Of a stretch of 6,781 nucleotides of DNA, positions 1 through 5,323 are shown in pieces. Under the pieces are notes generated by a model. It made no database searches and was not told where the DNA came from. It was given only the letters and a program-made list of their open reading frames with translations. Source of the stretch: Methanothrix sp. (lineage in GTDB: Archaea; Halobacteriota; Methanosarcinia; Methanotrichales; Methanotrichaceae); NCBI GenBank assembly GCA_011620785.1, contig WOYM01000070.1, forward strand, positions 1 through 6,781, in the 5' to 3' direction. Position numbers and translations under genes: made by a program. Each line of letters opens with the position of its first letter. Positions within the stretch are counted from its first letter, which is position 1.

Positions 1-2
1 TC

Positions 3-38
3 ATGTAATACATTGATATACTTGTAATACGAATATTG
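3..38 (+). promoter_or_regulatory. Probable promoter and autoregulatory operator of the toxin-antitoxin pair
   Basis: Three near-identical 9-mers lie head to tail: atgtaatac (3-11), ttgatatac (13-21) and ttgtaatac (22-30), giving a spacing of 9-10 bp, about one helical turn. The middle copy contains a TATA-like core (gatatact, 15-22) whose centre is about 26 bp before the GTG start at 44, so transcription would begin at or next to the start codon. No Shine-Dalgarno motif precedes that GTG, which fits a leaderless mRNA. Ribbon-helix-helix antitoxins commonly repress their own promoter by binding short phased repeats. That this array is the operator is inference from position and pattern. Confidence 0.5.
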
Positions 39-43
39 TCCTG

Positions 44-277
44 GTGATTCAAATCTCCACATCCGCCTCAGTTCGGCTTCCCGATGACATCGCCCGCTGC
101 CTTGAAGACCTTGCCAGTGCGCTCGATCGTCCCAAGACTTACATCATCCGAAAGGCGATCGAGGCTTATCTGGAAGAGTATGCAGATTACTTCATCGCTC
201 TGGAACGAATGAATGACAAGGACGACAGGATCGTCTCTGCCGGAGAGATGAGGGAGCTTCTTGGCCTGCAAGATTGA
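44..277 (+). CDS. Ribbon-helix-helix antitoxin of a RelE-type toxin-antitoxin module
   Basis: A 77-residue protein with the layout of small antitoxins. Residues 5-12 form the short DNA-contacting strand (ending SVRLPD), helix A runs about 14-27 and helix B about 30-45 (RPKTYIIRKAIEAYL), the usual CopG/Arc-like fold that dimerises and binds operator DNA. The acidic, charged tail (about 48-77, ending GEMRELLGLQD) resembles the part that wraps and neutralises the toxin. The start is GTG: the nearest upstream in-frame stop is at 14-16 and no other in-frame start lies between. There is no Shine-Dalgarno, consistent with leaderless translation. The gene overlaps the toxin by 17 nt, so the two are translationally linked. 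The fold assignment is firm; whether it is active is not testable here. Confidence 0.85.
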   Translation: MIQISTSASVRLPDDIARCLEDLASALDRPKTYIIRKAIEAYLEEYADYFIALERMNDKDDRIVSAGEMRELLGLQD

Positions 278-515
278 ATATAAATCTTCGGTCTCGCGAG
301 ACCTGAGGCATCTGGATAAAAATTTAGCTAAGCGAATTCTCAAGGATACGGAAGGGACGCTAGCGTCTGACCCTGCTGCGGGAATCCCTCTTACAGGACA
401 GTTCAAGGGCCTCTTCAAGCTGCGCATTGGTGATTATCGTGTCATTTACTCAAAAACCGGAGATGGTGTACTCATTTTAAGAATTGGGCCTCGAAATAAG
501 GTCTACGATAGATGA
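261..515 (+). CDS. RelE/ParE-family toxin
   Basis: An 84-residue basic protein of the RelE/ParE superfamily, whose members cleave ribosome-bound mRNA (RelE) or poison gyrase (ParE). The family core is clear: N-terminal KIEYKSS, the two-helix hairpin (about 10-38) and the strand block GLFKLRIGDYRVIY (50-63), then LRIGPRNKVY (73-82). R55, R60, R74, R78 and Y82 are candidates for the RNA-contacting residues. Relatives usually have His in the GHR motif near the end; here it is Pro (P77), a possible sign of altered activity. The TTG start is supported by the GAGGGAG Shine-Dalgarno at 250-256, 4 nt upstream inside the antitoxin gene, and by the alignment of MACKIEYKSS with family N-termini. The family call is firm; RelE-like RNase activity is likely but inferred. 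Confidence 0.85.
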   Translation: MACKIEYKSSVSRDLRHLDKNLAKRILKDTEGTLASDPAAGIPLTGQFKGLFKLRIGDYRVIYSKTGDGVLILRIGPRNKVYDR

Positions 516-546
516 TACCCTCGCATCTTCAGCATCGGCCATATGA

Positions 547-708
547 GAGGCTAAGTGGCGGGCACGGGGCAATGTGAATGGCTCTTCTTCGGCTTGCCTT
601 GCACGGGCTCTCGGAGAAATTATAGACCCTGGATCAGTAGAGCCTCTAATTCAAGCTGCTTTGGAAGATAATGGTTGGGAGGTTCGAAGAAGTGCGTCAA
701 GGCTTTAA
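547..708 (+). pseudogene. Decayed HEAT-repeat (PBS-lyase-like) gene fragment
   Basis: No intact gene occupies 516-840, but the frame open from 547 to the stop at 706-708 reads as a HEAT repeat from about 598 onward. It has the helix end ARALGEI, the turn IDPGSVEPLIQAALED, then the start of the next repeat, WEVRRSASRL. Families with this repeat typically read VRRSAARALGEIGDPRAVEPLI. The expected ALKxI continuation reappears (RALKIV) if the frame shifts by -1 at about 702, so the next helix is cut by a frameshift. No start codon with a ribosome site and no further repeats are visible, so this is a relic and not a gene. Its original role is unknown; such proteins are protein-protein scaffolds. 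The remaining 709-840 holds nothing I can support. Confidence 0.55.
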
Positions 709-862
709 AAATTGTGAGAATTACTTTAGCAACTCCATCGGCTTTGAGGAGTTCATGAGAAGGGTCCTTGGCTGAAGGTTGGCGAGAGGAAGGGGTGAAT
801 CTATTTTTGTTTGGTATAGGCCTTATCAGAATTACTGGGAATGTACTTCAAGCAGCAAATTG

Positions 863-871
863 AAATATATT
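863..871 (+). promoter_or_regulatory. TATA-like box for the ZIP permease gene
   Basis: The motif aaatatatt is centred about 25 bp before the GTG at 889, so transcription would start near that codon and give a leaderless message, as also proposed for the antitoxin gene. This placement is one reason for choosing GTG 889 over the upstream ATG 841. No other box in the 130 bp upstream matches as well; ctattttt (801-808) is a weaker candidate. Confidence 0.35.
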
Positions 872-888
872 CTCGCCATAGATCTACT

Positions 889-1647
889 GTGGAAGGTAAT
901 ATCCTCATCGCCCTGGCCCTGACCCTCTTCGCCGGCCTGGCCACGGGAATCGGAAGCCTGATCTCATATTTCATTCCCAGGCCCGATATGCGCTACCTCT
1001 CGCTGAGCCTGGGCTTTGCTGCCGGAGTGATGGTCTACGTGGGCTTTGTGGACCTCTTCTGCAGCTCCAGGATCGTCCTGGGCTTCGGCTATGCCAATCT
1101 CTTCTTTCTGATGGGTTTGGTGCTGATTTATCTGCTCGACCACCTCATTCCCCATATTCACATGGACGGCCAGGTGGACTCCCAATGCGACAGGCTCTAC
1201 CGGAGCGGGATTATGACCACCATCGGCATCGCCATCCATAACCTGCCCGAGGGGATGACCGTGGCCCTGGTCTCCCTGGCCGACTTGCGGCTGGGGGTGC
1301 CTGTGGCCATTGCCATCGCCATCCATAACATCCCTGAAGGCCTGGCCTGCAGCATTCCCCTTTACTGCGCCACATCCGACCGGAGGAAATCCTGTCTGAT
1401 CTCCTTTGCTGCGGGAATGACTGAGCCCCTGGGGGCGATTCTGGCCATCCTGATCCTCTATCCATTCCTAAACGACTGGCTACTGGCCGCGGCCACCGCC
1501 CTGGTGGCAGGAATCATGGTCTTTCTCAGCTTTGACGAGCTCATTCCCATAGCCAACCGATATGGGGGCGAGCATACCACAAACATAGGGCTTATCGCCG
1601 GTTTTTTGGTGATGATGGCGGGATTGGTCTTGATGGAATCACTATAA
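889..1647 (+). CDS. ZIP-family (ZupT/GufA-like) divalent metal permease
   Basis: An integral membrane protein of 252 residues with about eight hydrophobic segments (roughly 4-28, 35-57, 68-87, 108-131, 136-159, 167-191, 196-215, 232-251). The ZIP signature is intact: HNLPEG (117-122) in segment 4 and HNIPEG (146-151) in segment 5, whose His, Asn and Glu form the binuclear metal site. E179 in segment 6 and DELIP (216-220) also match ZupT proteins. The loop after segment 3 is His-rich (HLIPHIHMDG, 85-94). ZIP proteins bring Zn2+, Fe2+, Mn2+ or Co2+ into the cytoplasm; the metal cannot be read from sequence. An in-frame ATG at 841 would add 16 residues, but that stretch is AT-rich, polar and absent from ZupT-like N-termini. 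I prefer GTG 889, which has no Shine-Dalgarno. The following genes also concern metals. Confidence 0.88.
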   Translation: MEGNILIALALTLFAGLATGIGSLISYFIPRPDMRYLSLSLGFAAGVMVYVGFVDLFCSSRIVLGFGYANLFFLMGLVLIYLLDHLIPHIHMDGQVDSQCDRLYRSGIMTTIGIAIHNLPEGMTVALVSLADLRLGVPVAIAIAIHNIPEGLACSIPLYCATSDRRKSCLISFAAGMTEPLGAILAILILYPFLNDWLLAAATALVAGIMVFLSFDELIPIANRYGGEHTTNIGLIAGFLVMMAGLVLMESL

Positions 1648-1649
1648 AT
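1643..1649 (+). promoter_or_regulatory. Possible TATA box before the DUF2202 gene
   Basis: The motif tataaat overlaps the stop codon of the ZIP gene and would place a transcription start near 1672, 13 nt before the ATG at 1685 and just ahead of its Shine-Dalgarno ggtga (1674-1678). Equally, the 37-nt gap may be crossed by read-through from the ZIP gene. The call is weak because it rests on one AT-rich heptamer. Confidence 0.25.
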
Positions 1650-1684
1650 CCAATACGGATAATAAAGACTGATGGTGAATGGAG

Positions 1685-2226
1685 ATGAAACGGATATTCC
1701 TGTGCAGCCTATGTCTGCTGCTCTTTGCAGCCTCGATCTGGGCAAATGCGTCCGATCAGGATCTTTTGATCTCTGATGGCGAGAGCTCGAGCGGCGAGGT
1801 AAATGAGACTGCTTTGGTGCTGGCCCTGGCTGGAGAGCCATCCGGAGAGCTTACCCAGAGCTGACTCATCAGGCAGCCGTAAAAAGGCTTCTTGATAGGT
1901 ATTCCCTGCCGGATCCCAGGATGGGAGAGGACGAGTTTGCCAATGAAACTCTGCAGGACCTCTACAATGATCTGCTGGCCCAGGGAAGCGTTTCGGTCAG
2001 GGACGCCCTCATGGCGGGGGCAGCGATAGAGGAGATAGATATCCTCGATTTGGAGGAATATATGGCGCAAACGGATAAAGAGGACATACTTCTCGTGTAT
2101 GCCAATTTATTGCGTGGATCGGAGAACCATCTCCGGGCATTTGTCAATAACCTGGAAAGGCAGAGGGTCGAGTACACTCCTCAGTACCTATCGGAGGAGG
2201 AGTACCGCAGCATAATGGAAGCCTGA
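1685..2226 (+). pseudogene. Exported DUF2202 (ferritin-like) protein gene, broken by deletion and frameshift
   Basis: The 5' part (ATG 1685, Shine-Dalgarno ggtga 6 nt upstream) encodes a clear signal peptide, MKRIFLCSLCLLLFAASIWANA, followed by a short polar stretch ending at a TGA (1862-1864). The frame +2 relative to it, readable from about 1858, continues as a DUF2202 domain: THQAAVKRLLDRYSLPDP, then NETLQDLYNDLLAQGSVSV, GAAIEEIDILDLEEY, GSENHLRAFV and EYTPQYLSEEEYRSIMEA. DUF2202 proteins normally have about 45 more residues between the leader and the THxxAVKxLLDRY segment, including the acidic helix near REEEKLARDVY with likely metal ligands. Here it is absent, and the two halves are out of frame. 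A 101-residue product could start at ATG 1921 but has no ribosome site or leader. This looks like a once-secreted, possibly metal-binding protein, now defective. Confidence 0.7.
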
Positions 2227-2244
2227 AGCTACTGCAAAGGATCT

Positions 2245-3483
2245 ATGGCATCTGGGCAAGCTAGCCGCGAAATAGATCCCGTCCAGGCCCCTTCCGTGCT
2301 GAGAGTAGCCCTCTACTCTCTGCTCTTCAACCTGGCCCTGGTGGCGGCCAAGCTCACTCTCTCCGCCCTATCCGGGAGCCTGGCCTTGCGAGCGGATGCC
2401 ATTCACTCCACGGTGGATGTTATGGCCTCGCTGGCCCTGATCCTGGGGGTGAAGATCTCCGAGAGGAAGAGCGAAAGTTTTCCTCTGGGGCTTTATAAGG
2501 TGGAGAACCTGGCATCCATCGCCATCTCCTTTCTGCTGTTTCTTACTGCTTATGAGATCGTCCTGGAGGCGGTGCGAGGGGAGGCTATGCCCATCAATTA
2601 TCAGGGATGGGTGCTCTATGCCGTGGCAGCGATAATTCCTCTTCCCTATCTATTCGGGAGCTTCCAGATCAAAGTGGGAGAGAGGACCGGCTCGCCCAGC
2701 CTGATTGCTGATGGGGTACAGCACAAGGCCGATGTGCTAACATCCTCCCTTGTCTTCCTGGCCCTGATCGCTCAGACGGTCTCGTTTCCTCTGGACAGAA
2801 TTGCGGCTGTGATCATCGCTCTGGTGATCATCAAGGAGGGATGGGGGATCCTGGTCGCCGGCATGCGCGTCCTCCTGGATGCCTCAGTGGACGTACCGAC
2901 TCTGGAGAGGATTCGAGCCCTGATTCTGGAGGCTCCTGAGGTTGTATCCATCAAAGAGCTGATGGCCAGGAACTCCGGACGTTATCTCTTCGTCCAGGCC
3001 AATTTGACCCTCAGGGTAGCCGATCTGAAGAGAGCCCACCTGGCCAGCGAGAGGATCGAGTCCAGAATCCGAAAGGAGATCCCTCAGGTGGACAGGGTGC
3101 AGATTCATTATGAGCCTATTGTAGAGAGCCGTCGCAGATATGCTGCTCCTCTGGCAGATATGCGGGGAACGCTGAGCAGGCACTTTGGCGAGTCTCCCTA
3201 TTTCGCCCTGGTGGAGATGGATTTCGAGGAGATGAAGCTGCTCCGCCAGGAGATCGTGGCCAATCCCCATAAGGATCTGAGCAAGGGCAAGGGCCTGAAG
3301 GTGGCCCAGTTCCTTCTGGGCTTCAAGCCAGATGTCGTATTCTCTCGAGAGAGCCTGGAGGGCAAGGGACCTGGCTATGCCTTTGCGGAAGCGGGGGTGG
3401 AGACGGCGCAGACGGATGTCGAGACACTGGAGGTGCTGGTGGCCGGTCTATTGGAGGCAGGAGGGAAGAGTACAAATCTTTAA
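2245..3483 (+). CDS. Cation diffusion facilitator with a fused C-terminal NifX-like domain
   Basis: A 412-residue protein, about 110 longer than a standard CDF exporter. Six membrane segments lie at roughly 19-42, 44-68, 85-109, 120-145, 152-177 and 181-206. The transport-site motif in segment 2 is D51-AI-H54-STV-D58. In segment 5 it is ADGVQHKADV, where D163 is kept but the usual first His is Q159, followed by H160. A cytoplasmic dimerisation domain follows (about 213-292). The extra part (about 298-402) aligns with the NifX/NifB-C fold (COG1433, PF02579): YAAPLADMRGTLSRHFGESP, a strand-helix core with VANPH and GKGLKVAQFLL. CDF proteins export Zn2+, Fe2+, Mn2+, Co2+ or similar by proton antiport; the metal is unknown here. 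Start ATG 2245 has aaagg 4 nt upstream and lies 18 nt after the DUF2202 stop. The added domain may sense or bind a metal or cluster (inference). Confidence 0.88.
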   Translation: MASGQASREIDPVQAPSVLRVALYSLLFNLALVAAKLTLSALSGSLALRADAIHSTVDVMASLALILGVKISERKSESFPLGLYKVENLASIAISFLLFLTAYEIVLEAVRGEAMPINYQGWVLYAVAAIIPLPYLFGSFQIKVGERTGSPSLIADGVQHKADVLTSSLVFLALIAQTVSFPLDRIAAVIIALVIIKEGWGILVAGMRVLLDASVDVPTLERIRALILEAPEVVSIKELMARNSGRYLFVQANLTLRVADLKRAHLASERIESRIRKEIPQVDRVQIHYEPIVESRRRYAAPLADMRGTLSRHFGESPYFALVEMDFEEMKLLRQEIVANPHKDLSKGKGLKVAQFLLGFKPDVVFSRESLEGKGPGYAFAEAGVETAQTDVETLEVLVAGLLEAGGKSTNL

Positions 3484-3486
3484 ATA
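3478..3486 (+). promoter_or_regulatory. TATA box of the NifX/MinD operon
   Basis: The motif ctttaaata is a near-consensus archaeal TATA box and overlaps the last codon and stop of the CDF gene. A start of transcription is expected about 25 bp on, near 3507, leaving a leader of roughly 95 nt before the ATG at 3602. The four downstream genes would therefore have their own promoter, separate from the metal-transporter group. A second AT-rich motif, catata (3495-3500), is less convincing. Confidence 0.5.
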
Positions 3487-3499
3487 CAATATCGCATAT

Positions 3500-3515
3500 A
3501 AGAGTAATTGCTCTT
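3500..3515 (+). promoter_or_regulatory. Dyad over the predicted start of transcription (candidate operator)
   Basis: The stretch aagag-taattg-ctctt is a 16-bp inverted repeat with 5-bp perfect outer arms and an AATT core; only one internal base pair breaks the symmetry. It sits 14-29 bp downstream of the TATA box, across the predicted start site, the usual place for a repressor site in archaea. A second, shorter palindrome, cgaca-tt-tgtcg, follows at 3526-3537. Either could bind a metal- or redox-responsive regulator; which one cannot be read from the sequence. Confidence 0.35.
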
Positions 3516-3601
3516 TCCCCATTATCGACATTTGTCGGCAGGAGCAGAACGGCCAGAATTAGAGCATGATATGTTCGAAAAATCAGAATCAGTGAGGTTT
3601 A

Positions 3602-4093
3602 ATGAAGGTATGTGTTACTGCAGGGGCATCAGGCCTTGATGCTCCCATGGACCCCAGGTTTGGGCGCTGTCCCTTTTTTGTGATTGTAGATACAGACAGC
3701 ATGAGCGAGAACTCAATTGTTAACTCCAATGTCAATGCAACCAGCGGCGCCGGCATACAGGCCGCTCAGGAGATAGCCAGGCAGGGGGCTACCGCTCTTA
3801 TCACCGGAAACGTCGGCCCCAATGCCATGCAGACCCTCTCCGCAGCCAAGATCGATGTCTATCAGTATCAGGGAGCGGGTAGCGTCAGAGAGGTGGTAGA
3901 GAAGTTCAAGCGGGGCGAGCTTACAAAGATCGCTGATGCATCCGTATCCGCTCATGCCGGCATGGGCCCTGGTGGCCAGGGCGGCCAGGGCATGGGACGA
4001 GGCGGCGGCGCTGGAAGGGGCGGCGGTCAGGGCAGAGGAAGAGGGGGCGGCCAGGGTAGCGGCCAGGGAGCCGGCAGAGGAGGGCAGTTTTAA
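3602..4093 (+). CDS. NifX-family (COG1433) protein with Gly/Arg/Gln-rich C-terminal tail
   Basis: A 163-residue cytoplasmic protein. Residues 1-110 form the NifX/NifB-C fold (PF02579; the methanogen protein MTH1175 has this structure). They start MKVCVTAGASGLDAPMDPRFGR, with the conserved RFGRCPFF block at 19-26 and the helix-turn region GATALITGNVGPNAMQTLSA. C4 and C23 are possible cluster or metal ligands. In nitrogen fixers the fold carries FeMo-cofactor precursors; stand-alone members in methanogens are of unknown function. Residues about 118-163 are almost only Gly, Arg, Gln, Ala, Met and Ser, a flexible basic tail. Start ATG 3602 has gtgagg (3592-3597) 4 nt upstream. It is first of four co-directional genes, and its TAA overlaps the ATG of the next by 1 nt. 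No nitrogenase genes are in the window, so a nif role is not supported. Confidence 0.85.
   Translation: MKVCVTAGASGLDAPMDPRFGRCPFFVIVDTDSMSENSIVNSNVNATSGAGIQAAQEIARQGATALITGNVGPNAMQTLSAAKIDVYQYQGAGSVREVVEKFKRGELTKIADASVSAHAGMGPGGQGGQGMGRGGGAGRGGGQGRGRGGGQGSGQGAGRGGQF
3955..4089 (+). repeat. Low-complexity coding repeat for the Gly/Arg/Gln tail
   Basis: The DNA for the tail of the first NifX protein is a run of degenerate units built on ggcggcCAG, ggcCGA/AGA and GGA codons, including several copies of ggcggtcagg- or ggccaggg-like words. It is strongly GC-rich compared with its surroundings and its reverse strand gives a spurious long open frame. Length change by slippage is likely between strains (inference). 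Confidence 0.6.
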
Positions 4094-4452
4094 TGAAGGT
4101 TTGCGTTCCCACCATGGGCAATACCGGCCTGGATGAGGCCATCTGCCAGCATTTTGGACGGGCTCCCACCTTCACCGTGGTGGACCTGAACAACAACGAG
4201 ATCCGCGTACTGCCCAATGTATCGGAGCACATGGGCGGGACGGGCTTGCCCACAGAGACCATATTTGCAGAGGGCGTCCAGGTGCTGATTGTAGGCGGCC
4301 TGGGTCCCAAGGCGGTCATGGCCTTCAGCGAGGCGGGCATAGATGTGTTCGTAGGAGCTACAGGCACTGTCAAGGATGCCATCGATGATTGGCATGAGGA
4401 TGTGCTGAGCCGAGCCAGCCCTGATAACGTCTGTCAGGATCATAAGCATTAG
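4093..4452 (+). CDS. Second NifX-family (COG1433) protein with Cys/His-ended tail
   Basis: A 119-residue protein of the same fold as its upstream neighbour but without the Gly-rich tail. It begins MKVCVPTMGNTGLDEAICQH, followed directly by FGRAPTFTVVD, so the family motif is the canonical HFGRAP (H20). VLIVGGLGPKAV (64-75) is the central strand-turn-helix, and GIDVFVGATGTVKDAIDDW the end of the domain. C4, C18, H20 and the last residues CQDHKH (C114, H117, H119) could bind a metal or cluster; this is inference. Its ATG overlaps the previous stop as TAATG, a sign of coupled translation. Two COG1433 copies side by side may form a heterodimer or handle different steps. The family is certain; the substrate is not known. 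Confidence 0.86.
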   Translation: MKVCVPTMGNTGLDEAICQHFGRAPTFTVVDLNNNEIRVLPNVSEHMGGTGLPTETIFAEGVQVLIVGGLGPKAVMAFSEAGIDVFVGATGTVKDAIDDWHEDVLSRASPDNVCQDHKH

Positions 4453-4474
4453 TCTTTGAATTCGAGGGGATGAG

Positions 4475-5323
4475 TTGAAGCTATCCATAGCTAGCGGCAA
4501 GGGCGGCACTGGCAAGACCCTGGTCTCCACCTCTCTTGCCGCCTCCCTCCATTCCCAGAGGGGAGGGAGGATCACAATCGCCGATTGCGATGTTGAAGAG
4601 CCCAATAGCTACCTTTTCTTTCCGGACAGAACCCTTCTGGAAAAAGAGAGCTGCCAGGTTGCTGTGCCGGTGATAGATGAAGAGAAGTGCACTCATTGCG
4701 GCAAATGCAGTGAAGTCTGCGCTTATCATGCCCTGGCCGTGCTCCCTGGTACGGTGCTGATCTTTCCCGAGCTCTGCCACGGTTGCGGGGCCTGCAGCAT
4801 AGTATGTCCTGAGAAGGCCATAAGCGAAGGCTCACGCTCTGTGGGGGAGATATTTCACGCCCGTTCCGGTGGCATGGATATCATCTGGGGAGAGCTGGCA
4901 TTAGGCGAGGCCAGGACCACTCCTCTCATCAAAGCGGTAAAAGAGAGGGCCCAGGGCGATACGGTGATCGTCGATTGCCCCCCAGGCACCTCCTGCTCCA
5001 TGGTGGAGTCGGTGCGAGGGAGCGACTTCTGCCTGCTGGTCACCGAGCCCACCCCCTTTGGTCTGTACGACCTGGACATCGCCTTGAGGGTGCTGGACAG
5101 GATGAAAATCCCCCAGGCGGTGCTGGTCAACAAGAGCGGTGTGGGTGATCGGAAGCTCTACCATTACCTGGAGGAGAAGAAGATTCCCCTTCTAATGGAG
5201 ATTCCTCTGGACCGGAAGATAGCTGAGATCTACTCTCGGGGAGAGATATTCGTCCTTCATATGCCGGAGTGGAAGGAGAGGTTTGTCGAATTGGCAAAGA
5301 GAATTGAGGAGATGATATTATGA
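4475..5323 (+). CDS. MinD-type ATPase with inserted 2[4Fe-4S] ferredoxin domain (COG1149), first copy
   Basis: A 282-residue soluble P-loop protein of the MinD/Mrp/NifH superfamily. The deviant Walker A, GKGGTGKT (8-15), carries the signature lysine K9; VIVDCPPG (164-171) is Walker B. Between them lies a bacterial-type ferredoxin insert: C72, C75, C78, C82 and C101, C104, C107, C111, all eight ligands for two [4Fe-4S] clusters. C174 (GTSC) just after Walker B is matched by a Cys in the second copy. Relatives dimerise around ATP and act as Fe-S cluster carriers or ATP-gated electron donors; the partner of this family is not established. Start is TTG, with gagg (4464-4467) 7 nt upstream; the nearby ATG at 4470 is out of frame. 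The stop overlaps the next gene by 4 nt, so the pair is probably co-translated. Confidence 0.9.
   Translation: MKLSIASGKGGTGKTLVSTSLAASLHSQRGGRITIADCDVEEPNSYLFFPDRTLLEKESCQVAVPVIDEEKCTHCGKCSEVCAYHALAVLPGTVLIFPELCHGCGACSIVCPEKAISEGSRSVGEIFHARSGGMDIIWGELALGEARTTPLIKAVKERAQGDTVIVDCPPGTSCSMVESVRGSDFCLLVTEPTPFGLYDLDIALRVLDRMKIPQAVLVNKSGVGDRKLYHYLEEKKIPLLMEIPLDRKIAEIYSRGEIFVLHMPEWKERFVELAKRIEEMIL

Noticed and set aside
68..427. Minus-strand open frame of 119 codons across the toxin-antitoxin genes
   Set aside because: It lies opposite two family-recognised genes, with no ribosome site and no recognisable motif.
3921..4382. Long minus-strand open frame of 153 codons
   Set aside because: It is the reverse of the Gly-rich repeat and of the second NifX gene. 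Both are clear plus-strand genes, and the predicted protein has no recognisable domain.
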